Below are positions 7,165 through 15,629 of a stretch of DNA of 38,755 bases, piece by piece. The notes beneath the pieces were generated by a model. That model was not told the DNA's origin, made no database searches, and saw only the letters and a program-made list of their open reading frames with translations. Numbering within the stretch: the stretch's first letter is position 1; every line of letters begins with the position of its first letter. This DNA is from CAZKVJ01 sp964556225 (GTDB taxonomy: Bacteria > Actinomycetota > Acidimicrobiia > Acidimicrobiales > Ilumatobacteraceae), in assembly GCA_964556225.1 (NCBI GenBank), contig CAZKVJ010000025.1, forward strand, positions 1-38,755. Reading direction: 5' to 3'. The translations under genes and the position numbers were made by a program.

Positions 7165-7776
7165 ATGCGCATGACGAAGCCGGTGAAGATCTTGGTGGTG
7201 TCCACGGCGACGGTGTTCGGCCTGGCCGGGGCCGCCGCCGCCGCGACGGGCCCGTTCACCCCGTTCGAGGGCGATGACCCGGTGCTCGAGACCACCACCG
7301 TGCCCACCACCGAGGCACCGTCGCCGGAGTCCACCGAGGCACCGCCGGAGTCGACCACGGCCCCGGAGTCCGAGACCACGGCCCCGACGCTGGCGCCCGA
7401 GCCCGAGTCGGAGTCCACCGAGGACGATGCCGACGCCGAGGAGGAGGAGTCGACGGAGTTCGAGTGCCCCGAGGGCGCGGCGAACCACGGCGAGGTCGTC
7501 AGCTCGGTGGCGCGCGAGACGCCGCCGGGGCCCGGCCACGGAGCGGCCGTGAGCGAGGCGGCCAAGAGCGACTGCGGCAAGCCAGAGGTCGATGACGAGG
7601 CCGACGACGAGACCGAGGAGGGTGCCGACGACGACGCCGTCGAGGACGAGGTCGAGGGCGACGACGCCGTCGAGGCCGAGGCGGGCACCGTCGACGAGCG
7701 GGGCTCCTCGCACGGCAAGGGCGCCGGCCACGGCAACGCCAACCGCGGGCAGGGCAAGGGCCGCGGCCGCGACTGA
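7165..7776 (+). CDS. Secreted acidic low-complexity protein
   Basis: A 203-residue protein with an export signal (MRMTKPVKILVVSTATVFGL then AGAAAAATG), a Thr/Ser/Pro/Glu-rich stalk (residues about 40-85), a short conserved-looking core with two cysteines (FECPEGAANHGEVVSSVARE and GPGHGAAVSEAAKSDCGK), a very acidic stretch of Asp/Glu, and a Gly/His/Lys/Arg tail ending GKGRGRD. The core suggests one disulfide. The acidic part could bind cations, but no function is known. A GGAGAGGGG ribosome site 8 bases upstream supports the ATG at 7165. The upstream region carries a dyad and phased repeats, so it is likely regulated. Confidence 0.75.
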   Translation: MRMTKPVKILVVSTATVFGLAGAAAAATGPFTPFEGDDPVLETTTVPTTEAPSPESTEAPPESTTAPESETTAPTLAPEPESESTEDDADAEEEESTEFECPEGAANHGEVVSSVARETPPGPGHGAAVSEAAKSDCGKPEVDDEADDETEEGADDDAVEDEVEGDDAVEAEAGTVDERGSSHGKGAGHGNANRGQGKGRGRD

Positions 7777-7815
7777 GCGCCCACGGCGCCCGCCTCCCAC
7801 GATCCACCTGCGACC

Positions 7816-7852
7816 CGACGTCACCCGGCCTAGCGTGGGCCGGGTGACGTCG
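7816..7852. promoter_or_regulatory. Perfect 15-bp-arm palindrome centred on the -10 box of the methyltransferase gene
   Basis: Arms 7816-7830 and 7838-7852 are perfectly complementary (15 of 15) around a 7-base loop TAGCGTG. TAGCGT (7831-7836) is a -10 box ending 7 bases before the GTG at 7844, which itself lies in the right arm. It could be an operator, or an RNA hairpin ending transcription from the gene upstream. Confidence 0.7.
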
Positions 7853-9142
7853 CGTCTCGGCGGGCTCGACCGGCTGCCGGCCCCCAGCCCCGCCCGGCTC
7901 GCGGTGCGCGTCACCGCTGACGCCGCCCGCCAGATCCGCGGTGGCCACCCCTGGGTGTTCGAAGGGGCGATCACCTCGCTCAAAGGAGCGTCCGATGCGT
8001 CGCCCGGTGATCTCGCCGTCGTGTTCGACGACCGGCGGCGGTTCATGGCCATCGGCCTGTACGACCCTCGTTCACCGATCCGCCTGAAGATCCTGCACCA
8101 TGGCCACGCTCGTCCCATCGACGAGACCTTCTGGCGCGACCGGCTGCGCACCGCCATGGCGCGCCGCGAGGTGCTGGCCCGCTCCGGTGACACCACCGCC
8201 TACCGGGTCGTGCACGGTGAGAACGACCGGTTCCCGGGTCTGGTGGCCGATCGCTACGGCGACGTGGTGGTGGTGAAGCTCTACTCCGAGATCTGGTTCG
8301 CCCACCTCGCCACCGTCGTGGCGATCCTGGTCAGCGAGCTGGCACCGGCCAGCGTGGTGCTGCGCCTGTCACGGGCGGTGCAGCGCCACGAGCCACCGGG
8401 CGTCCACGACGGCATGACCCTGGTCGGCCCGTCGCCCACGGCACCGGTGCCGTTCCTCGAGCACGGCCTGCGCTTCGAGGCCGACGTGGTGCACGGCCAC
8501 AAGACGGGCCACTTCCTGGACCAGCGCGACAACCGGGCCCGGGTTCGGGCGATGGCGAAGGGCGCGAGCGTGCTCGACGTGTTCGCGTGCACGGGCGGCT
8601 TCTCCGTGGCGGCTGCGGCGGGGGGCGCCACGGCCGTCACGATGGTCGACCTCAGCGCCCCCGCGCTGGCGGCGGCCCGGCACAACCTGGACCTGAACCG
8701 CCACCGGGCTGGCGTGCGGGCGTGCCGCGCGCACACCATCACCGGCGATGCGTTCGAGGTGATGGCGCACCTCGCCGGCGAGCGGGCGCGCTTCGACCTC
8801 GTGGTGGTCGACCCACCCTCGTTCGCCGCGAACCGTGAGAGCGTCGGTCGCGCGCTGCGCGCCTACGAGCGCCTGGCCGAGCTCGCCGTCACGCTCGTGG
8901 CCCGGGGTGGGACGCTGGTGCAGGCCTCGTGCTCCAGCCGGGTCGACCCAGAGTCCTTCGCCGAGGCCGTGCACGCCGGCGCCCGACGGGCCGGGGCGCG
9001 CCTGGTGGAGCTGGCGCGCCCCGGCCACGCCGTTGATCACCCGGTCGGCTTCGCCCAAGGTGAGTACCTGAAGGCGCTGTTCGCCCGGGTGGAGCGGCCT
9101 CAGACGAGGCGCCGCCAGACCTCGGTCCGGGCGCCCGGCTGA
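7844..9142 (+). CDS. Class I SAM-dependent rRNA methyltransferase, RlmI-like (23S m5C1962 family)
   Basis: A 432-residue cytoplasmic RNA methyltransferase. The N-terminal PUA domain has the signature IRGGHPWVFEGAI. The middle domain has YRVVHGENDRFPGLVADRYG. The catalytic domain has SAM motif I VLDVFACTGGFSVAAAA, motif IV VVVDPPSFAANRES and the cysteine segment LVQASCSSRVDPESF. RlmI methylates C1962 of 23S rRNA; the same fold covers related enzymes of different target, so specificity is inferred. The GTG at 7844 is preferred because a TAGCGT -10 box is 7 bases upstream. The 3' end overlaps the convergent gene by 43 bp. Confidence 0.85.
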   Translation: MTSRLGGLDRLPAPSPARLAVRVTADAARQIRGGHPWVFEGAITSLKGASDASPGDLAVVFDDRRRFMAIGLYDPRSPIRLKILHHGHARPIDETFWRDRLRTAMARREVLARSGDTTAYRVVHGENDRFPGLVADRYGDVVVVKLYSEIWFAHLATVVAILVSELAPASVVLRLSRAVQRHEPPGVHDGMTLVGPSPTAPVPFLEHGLRFEADVVHGHKTGHFLDQRDNRARVRAMAKGASVLDVFACTGGFSVAAAAGGATAVTMVDLSAPALAAARHNLDLNRHRAGVRACRAHTITGDAFEVMAHLAGERARFDLVVVDPPSFAANRESVGRALRAYERLAELAVTLVARGGTLVQASCSSRVDPESFAEAVHAGARRAGARLVELARPGHAVDHPVGFAQGEYLKALFARVERPQTRRRQTSVRAPG

Positions 9143-9723
9143 TAGCAGTCGCCGGCCCGGCCGAGCAGCTCGAGCCAGCCGGCATTGCTCATGAGCGCTG
9201 CCTCCGACGTCTCGAGGGCGGTGAGGTCGGCCACACCGGTCAGCCACGCGCAGCCGGCGTAGGGCCCGGTCACGGCGTGGACGAACATCGTCGGCAGGCC
9301 CGTGATCGCGGTGGCCGTCTGCGCGAGCTCGATCCCGAGCTCGATGCCCCCGACCAGCGCATCGGCGCGGGCCTCGGCCATGGTCACCGTGGTGTACGAC
9401 GGGATCTCGTCGCCCGGCACGCCGTGGACGACTTGCAGCAGCGCGTCCTCGGCGGTGCCGAGGAACATGCCGGCGCCCTTCTCCACGAAGTCCCCGTAGC
9501 CGTTGTCGGCGCCGAGCTTGTCGAACGTCGTCTCCAGCTCGTCGAGGTGCTCCAGCCACGTGGTGAACGCGAAGCGGTTGGTCGGGCCGGAGAACGCAGA
9601 CACCCAGGTGTGGATGTCACGGCCCGTCAGGACTCTCACCCGCTCCGTCACCTCCCTGGCGAAGGCGGTGGCTGCCCTCCCGGAAGCCGGGTTGGCGATG
9701 CGCTGACGCGAGAACAGGTACAT
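9100..9723 (-). CDS. Protein of unknown function, 207 residues
   Basis: I do not recognise the family. The first half (MYLFSRQRIANPASGRAATA, then REVTERVRVLTGRDIHTW and TTWLEHLDELETTFDKLG) reads like an alpha/beta ferredoxin-like fold similar in layout to NIPSNAP or ABM proteins. The second half holds Ala/Gly-rich helices and may carry a weak hydrophobic segment around TAITGLPTMFVHAVTG. There is no signal peptide and no obvious catalytic motif. The ATG at 9723 has the sequence GTGAGGAC directly before it, a good ribosome site. Its 3' end overlaps the methyltransferase gene convergently by 43 bp. Confidence 0.65.
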   Translation of the reverse strand: MYLFSRQRIANPASGRAATAFAREVTERVRVLTGRDIHTWVSAFSGPTNRFAFTTWLEHLDELETTFDKLGADNGYGDFVEKGAGMFLGTAEDALLQVVHGVPGDEIPSYTTVTMAEARADALVGGIELGIELAQTATAITGLPTMFVHAVTGPYAGCAWLTGVADLTALETSEAALMSNAGWLELLGRAGDCYQPGARTEVWRRLV

Positions 9724-9822
9724 GTCCTCACCCCCCGGTGGTGACGAGCACGCCCGGCGCACGGGCGTACTGGGCGACTCTCGCGCCGATGGGTCGAAAC
9801 GTCAACGGGACGGCGGTTCGCG

Positions 9823-9828
9823 TAGGTT
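9823..9828 (+). promoter_or_regulatory. -10 box TAGGTT for the solute-binding lipoprotein gene
   Basis: TAGGTT ends 8 bases before the ATG at 9837, in a 113-bp divergent gap with the gene starting at 9723. It is probably the promoter for both the lipoprotein and the antiporter gene behind it. Confidence 0.45.
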
Positions 9829-9836
9829 CTCGCTCC

Positions 9837-10655
9837 ATGAGGGGACGAGGCCGTGCCGTCGCGATCGCGCTCGTGGCCGTGCTCGGGCTGGCCGCGTGCG
9901 ACGACGCAAGGGACCGTGCCCAAGCCACCTTCCGGCCCGGCACGGAGGGCGTGCTAACGGTCGCGGCCGACCTCCCCTCGCCCGGGTTCTGGGACGGTGA
10001 GGACCCGGCCACCGTCGACGCTGGCTTCGAGTGGGGGCTGGCCGTCGCGCTCGCCGACGAGCTCGGCTTGGACCTCGAGGTCGTGGCCGTGCCGTTCTCA
10101 CGGATCGTCGACGACGGCGACCTCGGTGGAGCCGACCTGGCCCTGGCCGAGATCAGCAGGACCTCCGAACGTGAGCAGGTGCTGTCGCTCTCCGACCCGT
10201 ACTACTCGACGGATCTCGGCGTCGTACGCCGAACGGGCGAGACGGTACCCGACCTCAAGACGGCGCGTGAGCTGATGTGGGCGGTGCGCGACGAGACGAC
10301 CTCGCAGGAGTTCCTCTCCGACGTGGTGCGCCCGAGCGACGACGTGGTCGTGGTGGCGTCGGAGATCGACGCGGTGCGCGCCGTCCAGGAGGGGCGGGCC
10401 GACGCGGCGCTGATGGACACCACCGAGGCGCTGATCCTCGCCAACGATCGCAGCGACGTCGCAGTGGTGGCGGCGTTCTCCTCGCCGCAGCACTACGTGG
10501 CCGGCCTGCCGAAGGGCTCGCCCAACGTGGAGTCCGTCAACCGGGCCCTCCGAGCGCTGGCCGCGAACGGCACGTTCGAGGAGCTGATGGAGACGTACCT
10601 GATCCCACGCCTCGGGCACCGGCCCGAGGACATCCCCGTCATCCGCTCCCGCTGA
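9837..10655 (+). CDS. Extracellular solute-binding lipoprotein (SBP family 3)
   Basis: A 272-residue lipoprotein. The signal MRGRGRAVAIALVAVLGLAA ends in lipobox LAAC. The mature protein has the family-3 bilobed layout: GVLTVAADLPSPGFWDGED, then FEWGLAVALADELGLDLEVV, a DLALAEISRTSEREQVLSLS block (usual form D-x-I-x(6)-R...F-S-x-P-Y) and DAVRAVQEGRADAALMDTTE. Such proteins bind amino acids or similar polar solutes for an ABC importer or act as sensors, but here no permease or ATPase follows. The next gene, 8 bp on, is a proton antiporter, an unusual partner. The ATG at 9837 fits both signal peptide and promoter. Confidence 0.8.
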   Translation: MRGRGRAVAIALVAVLGLAACDDARDRAQATFRPGTEGVLTVAADLPSPGFWDGEDPATVDAGFEWGLAVALADELGLDLEVVAVPFSRIVDDGDLGGADLALAEISRTSEREQVLSLSDPYYSTDLGVVRRTGETVPDLKTARELMWAVRDETTSQEFLSDVVRPSDDVVVVASEIDAVRAVQEGRADAALMDTTEALILANDRSDVAVVAAFSSPQHYVAGLPKGSPNVESVNRALRALAANGTFEELMETYLIPRLGHRPEDIPVIRSR

Positions 10656-10663
10656 GGTCGCCG

Positions 10664-12670
10664 ATGGACCTGTTGAACGTCTCCGCACCCGAGGGCACCG
10701 CCTGGGAGCTGCTCACGGTGACGCTCGTCATCATCGCCATGCCGATCCTGGCCGAGCGCCTGCGCCTGCCCGGGATGATCGGTCTCCTGCTCGGCGGATG
10801 GCTGCTCGGTCCGAACGGCCTCGGGATCAGCGACGGCGTCACCGGGGTGCTGAAGGAGCTCGGTGACGTCGGCCTGCTGTACCTCATGTTCATGGCCGGG
10901 GTGGAGCTCGATCTCAATGTCTTCCGCCGCTACCAGCGCCACGCGCTCGCGTTCGCACTGCTGACGTTCGCCTTCCCGATGGGGCTCGGCTACGCCGCCG
11001 GCATCGCCCTCGGCTACAGCCCGGCCGGGGCGGCGCTGCTCGGCTCGCTGTTCGCCTCGCACACGCTCGTCATGTACCCGGCGATCCGCCGCCTCGGCCT
11101 GGCGGCCAACCGCGCCGTCGCCACCACGGTCGGGGCCACCGTGCTGACCGACACGCTGGCCCTCGTCGTGCTGGCGATCGTGGCCGGGTCGGCCACCGGT
11201 GACGCATCGGGGCCGGAGCTGCTGGGGCAGGTCGTGATCGGCTTGGCGCTGGTGGCGCTGTGGTGCTTCGGCGTGCTGCCGCGCCTCACCCGCTGGTTCT
11301 TCACCGGGCTCGGCCAGCAGCGCGGCGCCCGCTACATCTACGTGCTGGGGGCGATGATGTCGGGTGCGGTGCTCGCCGAGGTCGTCGGGGTGGAGGCCAT
11401 CGTCGGCGCCTTCTTCGTCGGGTTAGCCCTCAACCGCTTCGTGCCGAACGAGAGCACGTTCATGGAGCGCATCGAGTTCTTCGGCTCGTCGCTGTTCATC
11501 CCCATGTTCCTGGTGTCGGTGGGCACGGTGATCGACCTCGCCGTCATGGCCGACCTGGGCACGCTCGGCCTGGCCGCAGTGTTCTGCGCCTGCTGCGTCG
11601 GCGGCAAGCTGATCGCCGCCACGCTCGCCCGGCCCTTGTTCCGGTTCAGCTGGGACGAGGTGGGCGTGGTGTTCTCGCTCTCGGTGCCGCAGGCCGCGGC
11701 CACGCTGGCGGCCACGTTCATCGGCCTGCAGATCGGCCTGCTCTCGGTCAGCGCCGTCAACGCCGTGATGATCCTCATCGTCGTGTCGCTGGTGCTGGCG
11801 TCGCTCGCCGCCGGGCGCTACGGGCCACGGGTCCCGGCGCCGCCGGTCGACCTGACCCGCATCGGGCGCAGCGTGGTCGTCGACGTCACCGAGGGCGAGG
11901 GGCTCGACGTGCTGGCGGCGCTGGCAGCCCGCCTGGCCGAGGTCGACGGCGGCGTCGTGCGCCCGGTGGTGGTCACCCCCGACGGCGCCGCGGCGGACCC
12001 GGCGCGAGCCGAGACGGCGGAGGCGATCATCACCCAGCTCGGCGTCGACGTCGAGGTCGAAGTCCGCCGCGACCGCTCGCTGACCGATGGCTTGGTCCAC
12101 GTCGCCGCCGAGCACGGCTCGCTGCTGATGAGCGGCCACGTCGGCGACGGGTGGCTGCCGACCCTGCTCGGGGGTGGCCAGCACGAGCTGGTGGTGGCCG
12201 CGCCGGTGCCGGTGGCGCTGGTGCGGGTCGGGAACGGACCGCCGGCACGGGTGGTCCTTGCGCTGTCGGCCCCGCACGTGCGCCGGCCGGGAAGCGCGAC
12301 GGAGCTGGCGGCCCAGGTGGCGGTCCGTCTCGCCCGCGGCGGGCTGCCGCTCGTCGTGGTGTCGGCGGCTCCGCTGCCGGCTCCGGTGGGCGCCCTGCTC
12401 GCGAAGGCGGAGGCGGAGCACGTCGTCGCCACCCCGTCCGATTGGCTCGCCACCAACGCGGCCACCACCGACGTGGTGGTGCTCCCTGGTGGGCGCAACG
12501 GTGCGTTGGGGAGCGCTCGCGCCAGCCGCCGGGCGAGCACCTGCGGTGCGACCGTGATGACCGTCGCCGACCGGCGCTCGGTCCTGGCGGGCGATGCGAG
12601 CCTGAGCGGCGTGGGTCTGGTGGGACTCCAGGACGGTGCCGCGGGAGCAGCCACCCCGGATCCGGCCTGA
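10664..12670 (+). CDS. CPA2 cation:proton antiporter with C-terminal UspA-like domains
   Basis: A 668-residue membrane protein. Residues about 15-390 carry the 12-13 helices of a Kef/Nap-type antiporter, with the N-terminal signature RLPGMIGLLLGGWLLGPNGL and the family's GAIxxAT-like pair near SLFASHTLVMYPAIRRLGL. The C-terminal 270 residues are cytoplasmic and contain two repeats resembling universal-stress alpha/beta domains (GRSVVVDVTEGEGLDVLAAL; ARVVLALSAPHVRRPG). A TrkA-N nucleotide domain as in KefB/C is not seen. It exchanges K+ or Na+ for H+. A GAGG ribosome site precedes the ATG at 10664, 8 bp after the lipoprotein stop, so the two genes form an operon. Confidence 0.85.
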   Translation: MDLLNVSAPEGTAWELLTVTLVIIAMPILAERLRLPGMIGLLLGGWLLGPNGLGISDGVTGVLKELGDVGLLYLMFMAGVELDLNVFRRYQRHALAFALLTFAFPMGLGYAAGIALGYSPAGAALLGSLFASHTLVMYPAIRRLGLAANRAVATTVGATVLTDTLALVVLAIVAGSATGDASGPELLGQVVIGLALVALWCFGVLPRLTRWFFTGLGQQRGARYIYVLGAMMSGAVLAEVVGVEAIVGAFFVGLALNRFVPNESTFMERIEFFGSSLFIPMFLVSVGTVIDLAVMADLGTLGLAAVFCACCVGGKLIAATLARPLFRFSWDEVGVVFSLSVPQAAATLAATFIGLQIGLLSVSAVNAVMILIVVSLVLASLAAGRYGPRVPAPPVDLTRIGRSVVVDVTEGEGLDVLAALAARLAEVDGGVVRPVVVTPDGAAADPARAETAEAIITQLGVDVEVEVRRDRSLTDGLVHVAAEHGSLLMSGHVGDGWLPTLLGGGQHELVVAAPVPVALVRVGNGPPARVVLALSAPHVRRPGSATELAAQVAVRLARGGLPLVVVSAAPLPAPVGALLAKAEAEHVVATPSDWLATNAATTDVVVLPGGRNGALGSARASRRASTCGATVMTVADRRSVLAGDASLSGVGLVGLQDGAAGAATPDPA

Positions 12671-12709
12671 GCTGCTCAACTGCGGGCATCGGCGAGCCGA
12701 TGGTGAGTC

Positions 12710-13402
12710 GTGGCACGACGCGCGACGCCCCGCGCTCGGCAGATCGCCGGCCTCTCGCTGGGCCTCGGCGCGCTCATGCTCGGCTGCCAGGCCGAAGAGG
12801 CCCGGCTCATCGCCGGTGAGCCCACCCCCGGGGCCACGGTCGCTCCGGCGGTCACCCCCGCCGCCAGCACCACCGTGTCGGCCCATCTCGTGTCGTCGTG
12901 CGTGGAGTACGTGGGCGTCACGGCGATGGCCGGCGACGGCGTTGCGCTGGCGATCTTCGAGCAGGCCGGGGGAGCGGTCGAGGGGGTGCAACGCTGGTGC
13001 GAGGAGGCGGCGGGCACCGACCCCGCCTCGCTGCGCCGCATGGGCAAGCAGCTCACGGTGATCCAGGAGCTGACCGGCGCGGCCCCGGCTCCCACGTCGA
13101 CGGTGCCGGTGGACACCGTGGCGGCGGCGACCCTGCCGGCGACGACCGTGCCGGCCACCCTCCCATCGGGTGGCCCGCCGGTGGCGCCCCCGGCACCCAC
13201 GTCGACCACCTTGGCGCCGGTGGTGATCCTGGGCGAGGGCTGTGACCCCAACTACACCGGCGCGTGTGTGCCGATCGCCGTCGACGTCGACTGTGCGGGG
13301 CGGGGTGGCAACGGTCCGGTGTACGTGGTCGGGCCGGTGCGCGTGGTCGGCGAGGACATCTACGGCCTCGACGGCGACCGGGACCGCACCGGCTGCGAGT
13401 GA
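12710..13402 (+). CDS. Lipoprotein with Thr/Pro linker and Cys-rich C-terminal domain
   Basis: A 230-residue lipoprotein: signal with lipobox LMLGC at about residue 26, a helical region with a Cys pair (SCVEYVGVTAMAG...RWCEEAAG), a low-complexity linker rich in Thr, Pro, Ala and Val (about residues 120-178), and a 50-residue C-terminal module with the pattern EGCDPNY-GACVPI-VDVDCAG-GPVYVVGP-YGLDGDRDRTGCE. That module is common at the end of actinobacterial secreted proteins and resembles excalibur-type calcium-binding tails in its DGDRD loop. The start is a GTG at 12710 without a clear ribosome site. No function can be given beyond surface attachment. Confidence 0.75.
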   Translation: MARRATPRARQIAGLSLGLGALMLGCQAEEARLIAGEPTPGATVAPAVTPAASTTVSAHLVSSCVEYVGVTAMAGDGVALAIFEQAGGAVEGVQRWCEEAAGTDPASLRRMGKQLTVIQELTGAAPAPTSTVPVDTVAAATLPATTVPATLPSGGPPVAPPAPTSTTLAPVVILGEGCDPNYTGACVPIAVDVDCAGRGGNGPVYVVGPVRVVGEDIYGLDGDRDRTGCE

Positions 13403-13406
13403 CCCC

Positions 13407-13456
13407 CGCGTTTGTTCGACTTGCACGCGCTTTCGCGCTCAAGTTGAACAAACGCG
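13407..13456. terminator. Long palindrome between convergent genes (family X)
   Basis: Arms 13407-13429 and 13434-13456 pair at 20 of 23 positions around a 4-base loop; outer stem CGCGTTTGTTC, inner stem CGCG. It begins 5 bp after the lipoprotein stop and ends 3 bp before the hypE stop, so it fits a bidirectional terminator, though it lacks a T-run. Confidence 0.7.
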
Positions 13457-13459
13457 AGC

Positions 13460-14536
13460 TCAGCAGATGCGGGGGAGCTGCTCACCGACGGGACGGTCGA
13501 CGATTCGGGTGGCGCCGAGCGCGGTGCGGGCGACCACCACCCCGGGGTGAGCGTCGACGACCCGTCCGATCACGACGCTGCCCCGTCCGGCGTCGTGGGC
13601 CACCATCGCCGTCAGCACCTCGTCGGCCACCTCCGCCGGCACCATCGCCACGAGCCGGCCCTCGTTCGCCACGTGCATCGGGTCGAGGCCCAAGAACCCG
13701 CAGGCCGCCCGCACGGCGTCGGGCACCGGGATCGCCGGCTCGTCCAGGTCGATCCCCAGGCCGGCAGTGTCGGCGATCTCGCACAGCGACGCCGCCAGCC
13801 CACCGCGGGTGGGGTCGCGCAGCACGTGGACCTCACGCGTGACCCCCAGCATCGCGGCCACCAGGCCGTGCAGCGGGGCGGTGTCGGAGCGGATCTCGGT
13901 GCCGAACTCCAGACCGTCGCGCACGCTCAGCACGGCGATGCCGTGGAGGCCGATCGGTCCGCTCACGATCACGGCGTCGCCCGGCCGGGCCCGCTCCGGT
14001 CGCACGTCGACGCCGTCGGGCACCAGCCCGAAGCCGGTGGTGCTCACGTACAGCCCGTCGCCGTGCCCCTGCTCGACCACCTTGGTGTCACCGGTGACCA
14101 GGTCCACCCCCGACCGCTGCGCCGCTGCCCCCATCGCCGTGGCGACCCGGTGGAGCACCTCGAGCTCGAGGCCCTCCTCCAGCACGAACCCGGCGGACAG
14201 CGCCACTGGCCGGGCGCCGACCATCGCCAGGTCGTTTACGGTGCCGTTGACGGCCAGCTCGCCGATGCTGCCGCCGGGGAAGAACAGCGGGCGCACGACG
14301 TAGGTGTCGGTGCTGAACGCCAGGCGCAGCCCGCCGCCCAGCTCGACCACGGCCGCGTCGGTGGCGGTGGCGGTGGCGGCGGCCGGGCCGAACGCCGGCA
14401 GGAACAGGTGCTCGATCAGCTCCGCTGACAGCTGCCCGCCGCCGCCGTGGCCGAGCACGATGCGCTCGTGGTGGCGCAGCGGCAGCGGGCAGGTCCAACC
14501 GGCGAGGTCGACGCCGCCGCCCGCTGGCTCAGCCAC
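13460..14536 (-). CDS. hypE: HypE, hydrogenase maturation (carbamoyl dehydratase)
   Basis: A 358-residue member of the PurM/AIR-synthase fold. HypE takes a carbamoyl group from HypF onto its C-terminal cysteine and dehydrates it with ATP to the thiocyanate that gives the CN ligands of the NiFe centre. The diagnostic C-terminus PRIC is present and ends the protein. Other signs are ERIVLGHGGGGQLSAELIEH at the N-terminus, FSTDTYVVRPLFFPGGSIGE and the DPTRGGLA loop. The GTG at 14536 overlaps the end of hypD by 8 bp; the longer open frame upstream is only an hypD shadow. Confidence 0.95.
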   Translation of the reverse strand: MAEPAGGGVDLAGWTCPLPLRHHERIVLGHGGGGQLSAELIEHLFLPAFGPAAATATATDAAVVELGGGLRLAFSTDTYVVRPLFFPGGSIGELAVNGTVNDLAMVGARPVALSAGFVLEEGLELEVLHRVATAMGAAAQRSGVDLVTGDTKVVEQGHGDGLYVSTTGFGLVPDGVDVRPERARPGDAVIVSGPIGLHGIAVLSVRDGLEFGTEIRSDTAPLHGLVAAMLGVTREVHVLRDPTRGGLAASLCEIADTAGLGIDLDEPAIPVPDAVRAACGFLGLDPMHVANEGRLVAMVPAEVADEVLTAMVAHDAGRGSVVIGRVVDAHPGVVVARTALGATRIVDRPVGEQLPRIC

Positions 14537-15629
14537 CGCGCACCTCGGCCCGGCGGTACGTGTAGTACGCCGCGCACGCCCCCTCGGCCGACACCATCGT
14601 CGCCCCGAGCGGGGTGCGAGGCGTGCACTCGGTGCCGAAGCACTCGCACTGGTCCGGGCGCAGCAACCCTTGCAGCACCTCGCCGGCGCGGCACCGGCTG
14701 GGCTCCTCGGCCACCACGTCACCCACCTCGAAGCGGCGTTCGGCGTCGAAGTCGGCGTAGTCGGCCCGGAGTCGCCAGCCACTCCCCGGGATGGTGCCGA
14801 CCCCACGCCAGCGGCGGTCGCACACCTCGAACACCTGGGCCAGCATGTCCTGCGCCGGCCGGTTGCCGTCCGGCTGCACGGCGCGGGCGTAGGCGTTGTC
14901 CAGCTCGGCCCGACCGGCCTCGAGCTGCAGCACGCAGCGGCGGATGCCGTCGAGCAGGTCCAGCGGCTCGAACCCGGTGATCACGATCGGCACCTGGTGT
15001 CGCGCCACCAGCGCCTCGTACTGGGCGGCCCCCATCACGGTGCACACGTGGCCGGCCGCCAGGAAGCCGTCGACGCGGGAGCCCGCCCCGGCCAGGATCG
15101 CCTCGATCGCCGGCGGCACCAGCACGTGGCTCACGAGCATCGAGAAGTTGCTGAGCCCCCGCCGGCGGGCCTGGAACACCGCCATGGCATTGGCCGGGGC
15201 GGTGGTCTCGAAGCCGACGGCGAAGAACACGACCTGGCGGTCGGGGTGCTCGGCGGCCAGCTGGACCGCGTCGAGGGGGGAGTAGACCACCCGCACGTCG
15301 GCGCCGCTCGCCTTCACGCTGAACAGGTCGTGGTGGCTGCCGGGCACGCGGAGCATGTCGCCGAACGAACAGAAGATCACCCCGGGGACGGCGGCGATGG
15401 CGAGGGCCCGGTCGATGGTCTCCAGCGGGGTGACGCACACCGGGCAGCCGGGGCCGTGGATGAGCTCGATCTCGGGCGGCAGCAGCTGGTCGATGCCGTG
15501 GCGGATGATCGAGTGGGTCTGGCCACCGCAGACCTCCATGAGCGCCCACGGGCGGGTGGTGGCGGCCTCGATCTGGTCGAGCAGCGCCCGGGCCAGCGCC
15601 GGATCCTGGAACTCGTCGCGGTACTTCAC
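14529..15629 (-). CDS. hypD: HypD, hydrogenase maturation Fe-S scaffold
   Basis: A 366-residue scaffold that, with HypC, holds the iron while CO and CN ligands are added. Signatures: MEVCGGQTHSIIRHGIDQLL, ELIHGPGCPVCVTPLETID with the catalytic CPVC, FAVGFETTAPANA, and HVCTVMG. A C-terminal cluster of cysteines (CRAGEVLQGLLRPDQCECFG and the following C) should carry the 4Fe-4S cluster. The GTG at 15629 overlaps the hypC stop in a GTGA arrangement, which fixes the start. Confidence 0.95.
   Translation of the reverse strand: MKYRDEFQDPALARALLDQIEAATTRPWALMEVCGGQTHSIIRHGIDQLLPPEIELIHGPGCPVCVTPLETIDRALAIAAVPGVIFCSFGDMLRVPGSHHDLFSVKASGADVRVVYSPLDAVQLAAEHPDRQVVFFAVGFETTAPANAMAVFQARRRGLSNFSMLVSHVLVPPAIEAILAGAGSRVDGFLAAGHVCTVMGAAQYEALVARHQVPIVITGFEPLDLLDGIRRCVLQLEAGRAELDNAYARAVQPDGNRPAQDMLAQVFEVCDRRWRGVGTIPGSGWRLRADYADFDAERRFEVGDVVAEEPSRCRAGEVLQGLLRPDQCECFGTECTPRTPLGATMVSAEGACAAYYTYRRAEVRGG

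Noticed and set aside
11423..13426. 667-codon minus-strand open frame opposite the antiporter
   Set aside because: The composition is that of an antisense shadow, and the antiporter and lipoprotein genes on the + strand are well supported.
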